Positions 1 through 8,573 of a DNA stretch of 64,000 nucleotides are shown piece after piece. The stretch is from Bradyrhizobium lablabi (GTDB lineage: Bacteria; Pseudomonadota; Alphaproteobacteria; Rhizobiales; Xanthobacteraceae). The stretch covers positions 5,862,501 through 5,926,500 of the forward strand of contig NZ_LT670844.1 of the NCBI RefSeq assembly GCF_900141755.1. The letters run 5' to 3'. The translations under genes were made by a program, and so were the position numbers. Numbering within the stretch: position 1 is the first letter of the stretch; each line of letters starts with the position of its first letter. The notes under the pieces are model-generated. The model was not told the origin of the DNA and did not search any database. It was given only the letters and a program-made list of their open reading frames with translations.

Positions 1-36
1 GCGCGACTGGTCGAGACCGCGAAGGCGATACGATAG
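1..36 (+). CDS. Possible 3' end of a truncated upstream gene
   Basis: An open frame from base 1 reads ARLVETAKAIR and then stops at TAG (34-36). It is directly followed by intergenic palindromes, which fits the tail of a gene that begins outside the window. Eleven residues are too few to identify a family, and a chance open frame is a real alternative. Confidence 0.25.
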   Translation, partial: ARLVETAKAIR

Positions 37-50
37 TCAGGCGAGCCCTC

Positions 51-200
51 TTCTCCCTCTCCCCGTTCTTCACGGGGAGAGGGTGGGGTGAGGGGCTGCG
101 TCCGCGGACACCGAAGTCGAGTTGAGCAGCGTGCCTCGCCCCTCACCCGAAATTCGCTAGCGCGAATTTCGACCTCTCCCCGCAAAAGCGCGGGGAGAGG
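51..200. repeat. Pair of REP-like palindromes in inverted orientation
   Basis: There are two hairpins with GGGGAGAG-type stems. The left one (55-83) is followed by the tail GGTGGGGTGAGGGG. The right one (173-200) is preceded by the complementary tail CCTCGCCCCTCACCC (134-148) and a small palindrome (150-169). A hairpin plus a conserved asymmetric tail is REP architecture. The pair ends just after the stop of the downstream monooxygenase gene and may serve as its transcript end. Confidence 0.75.
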
Positions 201-201
201 T

Positions 202-1491
202 TCACCGCGCGCTGGCTTGCGCTGCCTTTGCCGGCATCGTCACGATCGGCGGTCTGGCGTTGAGGGCTTCGACCTGGAAGCCGGCGACGCGCTTGTAGTT
301 GGCGGCGATGTCTTCGAGTTCCCTGAGCGACAGCACGTCGGTGACGGCGTTGTATCCGTCCGGCGCGCGTTCCTCGACCAGCTGCATCACCTGCTCGGGC
401 CCGTTGCGGCGGTTGAGCATGACAAGGTCTGACGTGGCTGGCCGGCGCTCCACCTCGAAGGCTGCGAGCGCCGCATGGGTCGGCCCATGCGCCAAAATCT
501 CGCGGGTAATGACGCGGGCGTCGAGGATCGCCTGGGAGGCGCCGTTAGAGCCAACCGGATACATCGGATGCGCGGCGTCGCCCATCAGGGTGACGCGGTC
601 AAAAGTCCATTGCGGAACGGGATCGCGATCGACCAGCGGATATTCGTAGGCGTTCGGGCAGTTGCGAATCAGGCCGGGCACGTCGAGCCAGTCGAACTTC
701 CAGTCCTTAAACCACGGCAGGAATTCTTCGAGTTTTGCGGTGCGGTTGTAATCCTCGCGGCGCCATTGATAGGTCGGCGGCATGTGCCGCTCGGCGACCC
801 AGTTGATCTGATGCTTGCCGTCGGCATCCGGCTCCTTCGAAATCGGATAGCAGACGAATTTCAGCATTTCGTGGCCGGCCATGATCATGGTACGGTCGGA
901 GAGAAACGCGTCGGATGTGGTAATGCCGCGCCAGAGGATGCGCCCGTTCCAGATCGGCGGGCCTTCCTTTGGATAAAGTTTTTCGCGGATCGCGGAATGG
1001 ATGCCGTCGGCCGCGATCAAGAGCGCGCCGTCATGGTGGCCGGCGGACTTTCCGGTCGCCTTGTCGATGAATTCGGCGCGGACGCCGTGCGGCGTTTCGG
1101 CCCAGCCACTGAGATGGTGGCTGGTCAAAATATTCTCCGCGCCCAATCGTTCGGTCGCGGCATCCAGCAGGATCTGCTGCAGTGTACCGCGATGGATCGA
1201 GAATTGCGGCCATTTGTAGCCTGCCTCGATGCCGCGCGGTTCGCTCCAGATCGGCTTGCCGTGCTTGGAGAAATACGCGAGCTCTTTTGTGCGTACGCCG
1301 GACGCGTCGAGTTTGTCGAGCAGGCCGAGTTCGATCAATTCGCGCACCGCGTGCGGCAACACATTGATGCCGACGCCGAGCGGCTTCAGCGCCGCGACGC
1401 TCTCGAACACTTTGGCGGGAACGCCGATCTGATGCAGGCTGAGCGCCAGCGTCAACCCGCCGATGCCGCCGCCGGCGATGAGTACGGTCAT
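202..1491 (-). CDS. FAD-dependent monooxygenase (salicylate/4-hydroxybenzoate hydroxylase-like)
   Basis: This 429-residue protein belongs to the class A flavoprotein monooxygenases, NAD(P)H-using enzymes that hydroxylate aromatic or related substrates. The N-terminal AGGGIGG (about residues 6-12) is the FAD-binding dinucleotide motif. AADGIHS near residue 158 is the DG motif, and LMGDAAHPM near residue 303 is the GD motif that contacts the flavin. Length is normal for the family. No membrane segment or signal peptide is seen. It is divergent from a glutathione transferase gene and close to LysR, SnoaL-like and RidA genes, so a small catabolic unit is plausible. The substrate cannot be told from sequence. 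Confidence 0.85.
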   Translation of the reverse strand: MTVLIAGGGIGGLTLALSLHQIGVPAKVFESVAALKPLGVGINVLPHAVRELIELGLLDKLDASGVRTKELAYFSKHGKPIWSEPRGIEAGYKWPQFSIHRGTLQQILLDAATERLGAENILTSHHLSGWAETPHGVRAEFIDKATGKSAGHHDGALLIAADGIHSAIREKLYPKEGPPIWNGRILWRGITTSDAFLSDRTMIMAGHEMLKFVCYPISKEPDADGKHQINWVAERHMPPTYQWRREDYNRTAKLEEFLPWFKDWKFDWLDVPGLIRNCPNAYEYPLVDRDPVPQWTFDRVTLMGDAAHPMYPVGSNGASQAILDARVITREILAHGPTHAALAAFEVERRPATSDLVMLNRRNGPEQVMQLVEERAPDGYNAVTDVLSLRELEDIAANYKRVAGFQVEALNARPPIVTMPAKAAQASAR

Positions 1492-1635
1492 GGTACGCCC
1501 TCAGGTAACCGGCATGGTGATGGCACGGGAGCGACGTCGTGGGCAACCGCGAAACCGGGCCGTTCAAGGGCACACCAGGGATGGACGGCGAAACGGTACC
1601 CCGTTAACCTCCGGCATCCCCCGTGAGGATCCTCC

Positions 1636-2256
1636 ATGTTCAAGCTCTATTACGCCCCCGGTACCTGCGCGCTCGCTTCGCATATTGCGCTTGCGGAGGC
1701 CGGCGCGCCCTATACGACCGAGAAGGTCGATTTCAAAACCAACCAGCAGAACAGCCCGGAATATCTTGGGATCAACCCGAAGGGGCGCGTCCCGTCGCTG
1801 GTGACCGATCGCGGTATCCTGACCGAGACGCCGGCGATGCTTGCCTTCATCGCGCAGAGCTTTCCGCAGGCCAAACTGGCACCGCTGGACGACGCTTTCG
1901 CCTTCGCCCAAGCGCAGGCCTTCAACAGCTATCTGTGCTCCACCGTGCATGTCGCGCATGCGCATAAGGGGCGCGGCTATCGCTGGGCGACCGATGAGGC
2001 TTCGTTCGCCGACATGAAACGGATGGTGCCGAAAAGCGTCGGCGCCAGTTTTGCGTTGATCGAACGCAAGATGCTCAGGGGCCCGTGGGTGATGGGCGAG
2101 ACCTACACCATCTGCGACCCCTATCTGTTCACGATCGCGCAGTGGCTCGAGGGCGACAGCGTCGATCTGGCAGCGCTGCCGAAGGTGGCCGATCATCGCA
2201 AGCGCATGTCCGAGCGGCCGGCCGTCCGCAAGGCCCTTGCCGAACAGCAGGTTTGA
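1636..2256 (+). CDS. Glutathione S-transferase family protein
   Basis: A 206-residue cytosolic GST. The N-terminal thioredoxin-like domain begins MFKLYYAPGTCALASHIALA, with the Cys at residue 11, as in beta-class bacterial GSTs. GRVPSLVTDRGILTETPAML carries the cis-Pro and the glutathione gamma-glutamyl site (T/E-T/S-P-A). The all-helical C-terminal domain follows, with MGETYTICDPYLF as the N-capping motif. It is divergent from the flavin monooxygenase, with the 3' end 20 bases from the LysR gene's stop. Likely roles are conjugation or isomerisation of reactive products, or general detoxification. The substrate is unknown. Confidence 0.88.
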   Translation: MFKLYYAPGTCALASHIALAEAGAPYTTEKVDFKTNQQNSPEYLGINPKGRVPSLVTDRGILTETPAMLAFIAQSFPQAKLAPLDDAFAFAQAQAFNSYLCSTVHVAHAHKGRGYRWATDEASFADMKRMVPKSVGASFALIERKMLRGPWVMGETYTICDPYLFTIAQWLEGDSVDLAALPKVADHRKRMSERPAVRKALAEQQV

Positions 2257-2276
2257 GCGGGCAGCATTGGCAGGCG

Positions 2277-3200
2277 TCAGGCGGCCCGCCGCTTGTCGCG
2301 CTCGAGCTCCCGCCCGGTCTCCAGCATCAGCTTGCGCAGCCAGATCGAACCGGGGTCCATCTGGGCGCGGGTCGGATAGAACATGAATTGCTCGTCGATG
2401 CCGGGATCGAGCGGCGGCGTGACGGTCATCAGCGACAATTGCTTCGAGAGCGCGCCGATCAGGCGGCGCGGTACGAAGGCGACGAGATCGGTGCGCGCGG
2501 CGACGTGCAGTGCCTCGATATAGCCCGGCACCACCAGCGCGATCCGCCGCTCTATGCCCTTGCCGCGAAGCCAGCCGTCGATCAGGTCCTCGTTCTGGCC
2601 GCGGATGATGATTGCGACATGCCGCGCTTCGAGGAATGCCGCGCGCCGGCCAAGCTTTGCCCCGATCGGGTGACCGTGCCGCACCGCGAGTGCGTCGCGG
2701 TCGGTGTAGAGCAGCTGGCGATGGAATCCCTTGAACGCATTGCCGATCGAGATCACCATGTCGATGGTGCGCGCGAACTCGGCAGTGAAGATCGCCGGTC
2801 CGCGCCACGGCACGACATCGATCCGCGCGTTCGGCGCGACTTGGGTGATCTTTTCCATCAGCGGCGGCATCAGGAGCTCGACCGCGAGATCCGGCATCAT
2901 CAGGCGAAACTGCCGCTCGCTCCGTGCGGCGTCGAAATCGTCGGGAACGAACAGCCCGCGCACCTGCTCGAGCGCATGCGCCAACGGCCCGCGCAGCGCT
3001 TGCGCCCGCGGCGTCAGTTCCATCCGCGCGCCGACGCGCACCAGGAGAGGATCGCCGATGAGATCGCGCAGCCGCTGCAGCGCATGGCTCGTCGCCGGCT
3101 GCGACAAGTGGATCCGCATCGCGGCGCGGCTGACATTGGCTTCGAGCAGCAGCGCGTCCAGCGCCACCAGCAGGTTCAGATCGAGCGCGGCTAAATTCAT
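2277..3200 (-). CDS. LysR-family transcriptional regulator
   Basis: This regulator has about 307 residues. The N-terminal winged helix-turn-helix shows LysR signatures (DLNLLVALDALL, NVSRAAMRIHLSQPATSHAL, DPLLVRVGARMELTPRA), closest in style to the NodD-like branch. The rest is the periplasmic-binding-like effector domain. The ATG at 3200 (MNLAALDLN) is preferred because it abuts the conserved start of the HTH. An ATG at 3218 is also in frame. The gene is divergent from the SnoaL-RidA pair, the usual arrangement for a LysR regulator and its target. An ATTC-N7-GAAT box overlaps its own start. The effector is not known. Confidence 0.9.
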   Translation of the reverse strand: MNLAALDLNLLVALDALLLEANVSRAAMRIHLSQPATSHALQRLRDLIGDPLLVRVGARMELTPRAQALRGPLAHALEQVRGLFVPDDFDAARSERQFRLMMPDLAVELLMPPLMEKITQVAPNARIDVVPWRGPAIFTAEFARTIDMVISIGNAFKGFHRQLLYTDRDALAVRHGHPIGAKLGRRAAFLEARHVAIIIRGQNEDLIDGWLRGKGIERRIALVVPGYIEALHVAARTDLVAFVPRRLIGALSKQLSLMTVTPPLDPGIDEQFMFYPTRAQMDPGSIWLRKLMLETGRELERDKRRAA

Positions 3201-3209
3201 GGACTGAAT
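3195..3209. promoter_or_regulatory. LysR-type box (ATTC-N7-GAAT) at the divergent promoter
   Basis: ATTC (3195-3198) and GAAT (3206-3209) form an inverted repeat with the T-N11-A pattern of LysR binding sites. It overlaps the lysR start codon and lies in an AT-rich divergent region (3195-3292) that must hold the promoters of both lysR and the SnoaL-RidA pair. Position supports autoregulation. Binding is inferred. Confidence 0.45.
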
Positions 3210-3292
3210 ATATATCATATCGACTATCGATTGGAAGAATATCGTCTGCGCGGCGATGATGCGGCCGGATCGATCGATGGAGAATTCGGACC

Positions 3293-3718
3293 ATGAGCGC
3301 CGCTGAGAACAAAAAGATCGTCGAGCACATCTTCAACGAATTGGGCAATGGCAACTCGGCTCCATTGCTCGCAAGCCTTGCCGACGACTTCCGTTTCGTC
3401 GTCACCGGGACCAGCAAATGGGCGCGGAGCTATGACGGCAAGGCGGCCGTGCTCGCCGAACTGTTCGCACCCCTGCGGGCGAAGATCGAGGGGCCGATCA
3501 GGAGCGTTCCCGTCCGCTTTATCGCCGAGGGCGACCTTGTCGTGGTCGAAGCCTGCGGCCGCAACACGACCAAGGAAGGCAACGCGTATAACAACGTCTA
3601 TTGCAATGTGTTAAAGCTCGAGGCCGGACGGCTGAAGGAGTGGACGGAATATGCCGATTCCGCGCTGGTCAATGCGGTATTAGGCGATCCGGCGGAAGCG
3701 ATTTCGGCCGTGCCCTGA
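3293..3718 (+). CDS. SnoaL-like / NTF2-fold protein
   Basis: A 141-residue protein with the NTF2-like (SnoaL, ketosteroid isomerase-related) layout: an N-terminal helical segment (ENKKIVEHIFNEL), then strands with FRFVVTGTSKWARSYDGKAAV and VRFIAEGDLVVVEACGRNTT, ending in a typical LEAGRLKEWTEYADSALV segment. Such proteins act on small polar or cyclic metabolites or are non-catalytic binders. The gene is divergent from lysR and 15 bases upstream of the RidA gene, so the two are probably co-transcribed. Substrate unknown. Confidence 0.8.
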   Translation: MSAAENKKIVEHIFNELGNGNSAPLLASLADDFRFVVTGTSKWARSYDGKAAVLAELFAPLRAKIEGPIRSVPVRFIAEGDLVVVEACGRNTTKEGNAYNNVYCNVLKLEAGRLKEWTEYADSALVNAVLGDPAEAISAVP

Positions 3719-3733
3719 CAGGGAGATCGGTAT

Positions 3734-4147
3734 ATGAGCAAAGCATCGAAGGAATTCTTCAGCCCGGCGTCGCTGCCGCCGCCGCGCGGCTATTCGCATA
3801 TTGCGAAGGTCCAGGGAGGTACCACCGTCTATCTGGCTGGCCAGGTATCGAGCGATGCGTCAGGCAAGCTCGTCGGCGAGGGTGATTTCGAAGCGCAGGT
3901 CGAACAGGTGTTCCGCAATCTCAAGATCGCGGTCGAAGCGGCCGGCGGCACCATGGCGGATATCGTCAAGCTGAACATCTATCTCGTCGCCGAGGTGGAT
4001 CAGGCCAGCGTGCCGAAGCTGCGCGCGATCCGCGATCGCTACGTCAATGCCGAGAAACCGCCGGCCAGCACGCTCGTGGTCGTCACGCGGCTGGCTCAGC
4101 CGGGCTGGTTGGTCGAGATCGAAGCTATCGCGGCGTTAGAGGGTTGA
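3734..4147 (+). CDS. RidA/YjgF/UK114 family protein
   Basis: This 137-residue protein is of normal length for the RidA family, which hydrolyses reactive enamine/imine intermediates or related compounds. It shows the family pattern VYLAGQVSSDASGKLVGEGD, then QVEQVFRNLKIAVEAAGGTMADIVKLNIYL, and the C-terminal PPASTLVVVTRLAQPGWLVEIEAIA, where the Arg of VTRL is the conserved substrate-carboxylate ligand. It follows the SnoaL-like gene closely and probably shares its LysR-controlled promoter. Archetypal RidA and the substrate-specific Rid subfamilies cannot be separated with certainty here. Confidence 0.88.
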   Translation: MSKASKEFFSPASLPPPRGYSHIAKVQGGTTVYLAGQVSSDASGKLVGEGDFEAQVEQVFRNLKIAVEAAGGTMADIVKLNIYLVAEVDQASVPKLRAIRDRYVNAEKPPASTLVVVTRLAQPGWLVEIEAIAALEG

Positions 4148-4160
4148 GGTTGTTTTAGAC

Positions 4161-4262
4161 GTCATTCCGGGGCGCGCGTGAGCGCGAACCCGGAATCTCG
4201 AGATTCCCCGATGCGCAATTGCGCATCTGCGGTCTGGTGCTTACGCACCATCCCGGAATGAC
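4161..4262. repeat. Dispersed palindromic repeat, GTCATTCCGGGGC family, copy 1
   Basis: The element is bounded by GTCATTCCGGGGC and its near complement CCCGGAATGAC. It contains the perfect inner palindromes GAATCTCGAGATTC and GATGCGCAATTGCGCATC. A second full copy lies at 12851-12951 and a fragment at 5075-5113. It fills the gap between the RidA gene and a convergent GST gene. Confidence 0.85.
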
Positions 4263-4270
4263 GCGGTAAG

Positions 4271-4957
4271 TTAGGCCGCCTTGGTCTTGAGATGGCGGAA
4301 CATGAAGCCGCGGGCCTCGTCGTCCATCTCGGCCTTGAAGGTGAACTTGTCCTTCAGCGCGACCGCCCGCGCCGCAGCGGGCCTCGCCGAAATCTCATCG
4401 ACCAGGCGCTTCACGTTGGGATATTTGGCGTAGACCTCTTCGCCGAGCACGAAGGGCGCCAGCCGCGCCCAGCCCCAGAACGCCATATCGACGATGGTAT
4501 AGGTGTCACCGACCATGTAGCGGTGGCCTGCGAGATGGTCGTTGAGGATGGTGTAATGACGCTCCGCTTCGAACTGGTAGCGGGTCCGCGCATATTCCAG
4601 CTCCTTCGGTGCGACGGTCTTGAAATGCACCGCCTGGCCCGAATAGGGACCGACGCCGGTCGCGACGAACATCAGCCACGACAGCAATTGCGCGCGGGTC
4701 TTCGGCGTATTGGGCGGCAGGAATTTTCCGGTCTTCTCGCCGAGGTACAAGAGGATCGCGTTGCTATCGAACACGAACACGCCGTCATCGTCGATCGCCG
4801 GCACCTTGCCGTTCGGATTCACTTTCAGGAATTCCGGCTTGAACTGATCGCCCTTGCGGGTGTCGACCGGCACCAGCTCGTAAGGCAGGCCGGATTCTTC
4901 CAGAAACAGCGCGACCTTGGTGGGATTGGGCGCACCGTTGAAATAGAATTTGAGCAT
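4271..4957 (-). CDS. Glutathione S-transferase, YfcG/Ure2-like (nu-class type)
   Basis: A GST of about 228 residues. The N-terminal thioredoxin fold reads MLKFYFNGAPNPTKVALFLE, and NPNGKVPAIDDDGVFVFDSNAI supplies the cis-Pro and the Asp-Ser glutathione site. The C-terminal helical domain contains MVGDTYTIVDMAFWGW. NAPNP in place of a Cys and the DSNAILLYL segment resemble nu-class, Ure2p/YfcG-like GSTs with disulfide reductase or peroxidase activity. The ATG at 4957 is used because GGGAGA lies just upstream. The TTG before it is less likely. It stands alone between repeats. Confidence 0.88.
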   Translation of the reverse strand: MLKFYFNGAPNPTKVALFLEESGLPYELVPVDTRKGDQFKPEFLKVNPNGKVPAIDDDGVFVFDSNAILLYLGEKTGKFLPPNTPKTRAQLLSWLMFVATGVGPYSGQAVHFKTVAPKELEYARTRYQFEAERHYTILNDHLAGHRYMVGDTYTIVDMAFWGWARLAPFVLGEEVYAKYPNVKRLVDEISARPAAARAVALKDKFTFKAEMDDEARGFMFRHLKTKAA

Positions 4958-5459
4958 CAAGATTCTCCCTTTTCGTTGTTGCCGAGAAGACCGCCGAACG
5001 CAGCGATAATGCCGCAGACGGCATGTGAATGCTCAAAATTCGCAAGATGCGCAACCGACGAGTTCGTGAGGAACGTCATTCCGGGGCGACGCGAAGCGGC
5101 GAGCCCGGAATCCACACTCCCGATTGTCATTATCGATTCCAGTCATCAGCGAGGTCCGCTTTACCCCCAAGAACCGACATCGTCAGCCCGCCCAGTCAGG
5201 TCCGAAAGGTGCCAAAAGGCGACATGCTTGAAGGCACGGACGCAACGGCAGCGCGGAGCCTGTCCTCCGGCTTGCCGAAGGCAAGGCCCGGGGGCTCCAT
5301 CCGGGCTACGCATGGAAAGCACAATGTTCGTTCGCTTGTGCCCGCGCAAACGGGCCGTCGGCAGTGAACCCTTGCGGCGCGGCCCGCGACAAACAACCGC
5401 GATCGTCGCGAACGGCGGCGCGTGCCGCGCCGATCGCGCGACGCCGATTGAGGTTGCCC
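4958..5459. other. Gene-free stretch with repeat fragments
   Basis: I see no convincing gene. A fragment of the GTCATTCCGGGGC repeat lies at 5075-5113. A further segment at about 5190-5330, with CCCGGGGGCTCCATCCGGGC, resembles other intergenic repeats of this lineage. The promoters of the flanking genes must lie here, but no clear boxes stand out. Confidence 0.6.
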
Positions 5460-6206
5460 ATGCCGATCGTCAGAATCCTCCTGGTCCTTCTCGCGCTCGC
5501 TTCGCCGGCGCTCGCGCAGGACGGCGCGCGCGATGCGGCCGCCGCGCGCGAGGCCGCGCAGGCCTTCCGGGTCTACGTCGAAGGGGTGACGAAAACGGGC
5601 GGGCGGCCTGACCTGACCCGGCCGGAGGTCGCCGCGCTGCTCGGCCGCGTCTTCGATCTTGACGCCTTGAACGCGCTGCCGCCCGCGCAGGCGAGCGATA
5701 TTGCCTGGCTGCTCGACTGGATGGAGGCCGCAAACGCGACCAACAAATTGTTCACCCGCTACGGCTCGAAGCCGGGGCCGCAGCCCGATTTGGCGGCGAT
5801 CCAGCGCAACATGACCGAGTACGAGGACCAGTACGCGGCGGCGATGAACTTCCTGATCCGCGGCCAGGCGCGCGAGGCGGTTTCGAGCAAACTGTTCATG
5901 GCGGGCCTCGCGCCGGAGCAGCGCACGCGCGTGCGCGAGGAGGGGCTCGCGGGCGCCCGCAGGTCCACCGCCGAGTTCATCCTGGCCGCCATCTGCTCGG
6001 TGATCGAGAGCGGCGGCAAGCCCGCCAACGCCCGCTTGGTGGCGGCCGCCATCCGCGACACGCGCGAGGTCTGGGCGAGCTATTTCCTGCCGCAGGATCG
6101 GGCCCGTGTGATCGAACTGCTCGCCGACCTTCCCAAGCGGGTGCCGGATGAGGGGGCGCGAATCGATCTCGCCGCCTTCACGGCCGCGCTTCAAGCGGTG
6201 AATTGA
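5460..6206 (+). CDS. Secreted protein of unknown function
   Basis: A protein of about 248 residues. The ATG at 5460 gives a clear signal peptide, MPIVRILLVLLALASPALAQ, probably cut after ALA. The upstream ATG at 5364 would add an Arg-rich stretch before the signal and is rejected. The mature part is Ala-rich and helical, without Cys pairs or a recognised catalytic motif. The segments LTRPEVAALLGRVFDLDALN and RVIELLADLPKRVPDE suggest a soluble alpha-helical periplasmic protein. The adjacent genes do not indicate a role. Confidence 0.7.
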   Translation: MPIVRILLVLLALASPALAQDGARDAAAAREAAQAFRVYVEGVTKTGGRPDLTRPEVAALLGRVFDLDALNALPPAQASDIAWLLDWMEAANATNKLFTRYGSKPGPQPDLAAIQRNMTEYEDQYAAAMNFLIRGQAREAVSSKLFMAGLAPEQRTRVREEGLAGARRSTAEFILAAICSVIESGGKPANARLVAAAIRDTREVWASYFLPQDRARVIELLADLPKRVPDEGARIDLAAFTAALQAVN

Positions 6207-6417
6207 TCTGACGTCTTGCAGCCTACACCAGCAACGGCGTCGGATTGTCCGCCGGCGGCGCTCGGTGACCGCTTTGGGTCAAAAGCGCCGTTTTGACCGC
6301 CGGTCGGTCACTTCCGGTCTGCCCCGATCAACGGACATTCGCAAGGTGCGCCGGCATGTCTCAAACGTGCCAGAAGCGGTCATTCCGGTTATCCCGTCTT
6401 CGGTAGCGTACCCGGGT
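6207..6417. repeat. Intergenic repeat-like segment downstream of the cyclase gene
   Basis: This contains ACCGCTTTGGGTCAAAAGCG followed by GTCACTTCCGGTCTGCCCCG and AACGGACATTCGC. I associate these phrases with dispersed intergenic sequence of rhizobial genomes. A related segment (CCAATGTCCGAGTTGGGTCA, 8271-8290) lies on the other side of the cyclase gene. No reading frame here looks real. Confidence 0.5.
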
Positions 6418-8196
6418 TCATTCGGGCAATCCCGCTTTACGCAGACCCTCAATCAGCAGCTTCGAGTTTGATTGCCCGCCCCGAGCGGTCCACTCGGAAA
6501 TTGTGAACGCGCGATCGACCTCAAGCAGACGCGCCGCCGCCTCACGGGCCTCAGCATCACGTCCGAGATGGGCGAAGGCGGACGCGAGACAGCGGTAAGC
6601 TGCCGAAAAAGAGGGGTTCTGACGCAGGGCTTTCTTCCCTGCGACGATGGCCTCATTAAAGCGACGAAGCTCAATAAAGGCCGTGCCCATCCCAGCAAAC
6701 GTCAGGTGTAGCCGCGGGTCTACCGGGCTCATGCGAATGGCGTGTTCAAAACTCCTGACCGCTTCCTCTGGCAGCCCCGCAATTCGATAGACCTGGCCTC
6801 TGCAGCCCCATGCCAGAAATGAATTTGGGTTGAGCGCGACCGCCCGGTCAGCCCATTCGATCTCACTCTCGCAATCGCCGACCATGAAGGACGAGATTAC
6901 GGCCGCCAATGCTAAGATGTCTGGATCATTGTCGTCGAGGCTCAATGCCAAGCGAAGAAGCCGAACTGCTTCGTTGCGTTCGAATTTGGGATCGATGGCG
7001 TAGCCCCAAAGGACGCTTTGCATGTGACAGACACCTGCCAAAGCCGCGACCAAGCCGAACCGAGGGTCCAGCTCCAAAGCGCGATGAGCCAGTTTGATCG
7101 CCTCAGCCAAACCTTCGCGAGTCGCTAGGTAAAACTGCGGCATTGCTCGAAGATACAAATCATAGGCGGTGAGGTTCTCCGGTCGCCGCCGCGCCGCCAG
7201 TGCAATTTCTGTTTGAAGCAACTTTGGCTGAATGGCCGAGACGACGGCGACCGTGACTTCGTCCTGAAGCGCGAAAATGTCTGTTAGGTCACGCTCGAAC
7301 CTATCCGCCCATATGTGCGTGCCCGTCACCGCATCAATCAATTGCCCGCTAATGCGAACCTTCCCCGAAGCCTTGCGCACAGACCCCTCAAGGACATAGC
7401 GCACGCCAAGCCTGCGTCCGACCTCCTTCACATCGACGGCTTGGCCTTTGAACGTAAAGCTCGAATTGCGAGCGATCACGAACAACCATTTGAAACGCGA
7501 CAGCGCGGTAATAATCTCCTCAACCATCCCATCTGCAAAATACTCCTGCTCGGGATCGCCGGACATGTTCTGGAACGGAAGCACGGCGATAGACGGCTTG
7601 TCGGGGAGTGCCAGAGCTTGCGTGCTCTCGACAGGCGGCTCTATCGGCGCTGCCGCAGAACCGCTCGCATTCATCCTCAACCGCCACGCTCGCATCGGTT
7701 CAACAATATTCTTCAGGTTCTGCGGACCCATATCCTCAAAGGCGAAATCGACCTTCCCGCGGACCTGACGTTGTGCGTCGTCAGAGATGCAAACGCCACC
7801 CGGCTCCGCAATCCCTTCAAGGCGAGCGGCGATGTTGACGCCGTCGCCAAAGATATCGTTGTCATCGACGATGATGTCACCGACGTGGATGCCGATGCGA
7901 AATTCGATCCGCTTGACCTGCGGCATCGTAGCATTTTGCTCAGCCATACCGCGCTGGACCTCAATGGCGCAGCGCACCGCATCTACGACACTGCCGAACT
8001 CAGCGAGCACGCCATCGCCCGTGTGCTTGACGACCTTGCCACGATGTTCGCTGATCTTGGGATCAGCGAGCCCACGCAAACGCTCCCTCAGCCGGACGTG
8101 TGTCCCTTCCTCGTCCAAGCCGGTCAGGCGACTATATCCAGCCACATCAGCCGCAAGGATAGCTGCAAGCCGCCGCTCAACGCGATTGTCGGTCAA
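6418..8196 (-). CDS. Class III adenylate cyclase with TolB-like and TPR domains
   Basis: A 592-residue cytoplasmic protein in three parts. Residues 1-180 are a class III nucleotide cyclase domain: RRLAAILAADVAGYSRL holds the metal Asp, KHTGDGVLAEF and DIFGDGVNIAARLE are the second catalytic segments. About 195-330 is a TolB-N/FlgO-like domain (KPSIAVLPFQNMSGDPEQEY, RYVLEGSVRKASGKVRISGQ). The rest is tetratricopeptide repeats. This architecture makes cAMP and is multicopy in Bradyrhizobium and relatives. Codon third positions are visibly less GC-rich than in neighbouring core genes, and repeats lie on both sides, so acquisition or shuffling is plausible. What the TPR part senses is unknown. 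Confidence 0.9.
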   Translation of the reverse strand: MTDNRVERRLAAILAADVAGYSRLTGLDEEGTHVRLRERLRGLADPKISEHRGKVVKHTGDGVLAEFGSVVDAVRCAIEVQRGMAEQNATMPQVKRIEFRIGIHVGDIIVDDNDIFGDGVNIAARLEGIAEPGGVCISDDAQRQVRGKVDFAFEDMGPQNLKNIVEPMRAWRLRMNASGSAAAPIEPPVESTQALALPDKPSIAVLPFQNMSGDPEQEYFADGMVEEIITALSRFKWLFVIARNSSFTFKGQAVDVKEVGRRLGVRYVLEGSVRKASGKVRISGQLIDAVTGTHIWADRFERDLTDIFALQDEVTVAVVSAIQPKLLQTEIALAARRRPENLTAYDLYLRAMPQFYLATREGLAEAIKLAHRALELDPRFGLVAALAGVCHMQSVLWGYAIDPKFERNEAVRLLRLALSLDDNDPDILALAAVISSFMVGDCESEIEWADRAVALNPNSFLAWGCRGQVYRIAGLPEEAVRSFEHAIRMSPVDPRLHLTFAGMGTAFIELRRFNEAIVAGKKALRQNPSFSAAYRCLASAFAHLGRDAEAREAAARLLEVDRAFTISEWTARGGQSNSKLLIEGLRKAGLPE

Positions 8197-8573
8197 AACG
8201 GCCTCCCGAGATCGGTAGATCCGTCGGACATATCAAAGCATATGGCGTTGCCCTTGGGCTAGGGCCAATGTCCGAGTTGGGTCATTTTCGGAAATAGGTT
8301 CCGGCGGTTGCAGAGTCCGCTTTTCCTCCATGAACGGACTTCATTGGTAGCGACGTGTTCGCCGAAGCTCGCAGGGCGACTGCGTCCGCCGAAGCTCGCA
8401 GAGCGAAGGAGGAAGGCGGAAGCGATACCCATCGTGTTCTAGACGACCGCGACGGGTTTCGCGAAGCTCAACCCAGCCTGCGATCTGTTGCCTGACGGGC
8501 TGTCTAATTTGCCTGACGGGCAAATCAGTTAGCTTGGCTGGTGACAGGCCTGTCCAGCCCCCTTTGCAAAAAT
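8197..8573. other. Gene-free stretch upstream of the cyclase gene
   Basis: No supported gene is seen. The segment at 8255-8340 resembles dispersed intergenic sequence. Around 8489-8526 the phrase TTGCCTGACGGGC occurs twice, just before the large structured repeat. A minus-strand open frame covering 8341-8838 is made of repeat sequence and is not accepted as a gene. Confidence 0.55.

Noticed and set aside
2085..3194. 369-residue plus-strand frame opposite lysR
   Set aside because: Arg/Gln/His-rich composition typical of an antisense shadow. The LysR gene is clearly real.
1564..3417. 617-residue minus-strand open frame
   Set aside because: A shadow frame overlapping the GST, LysR and SnoaL-like genes. 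High GC makes long spurious frames common.
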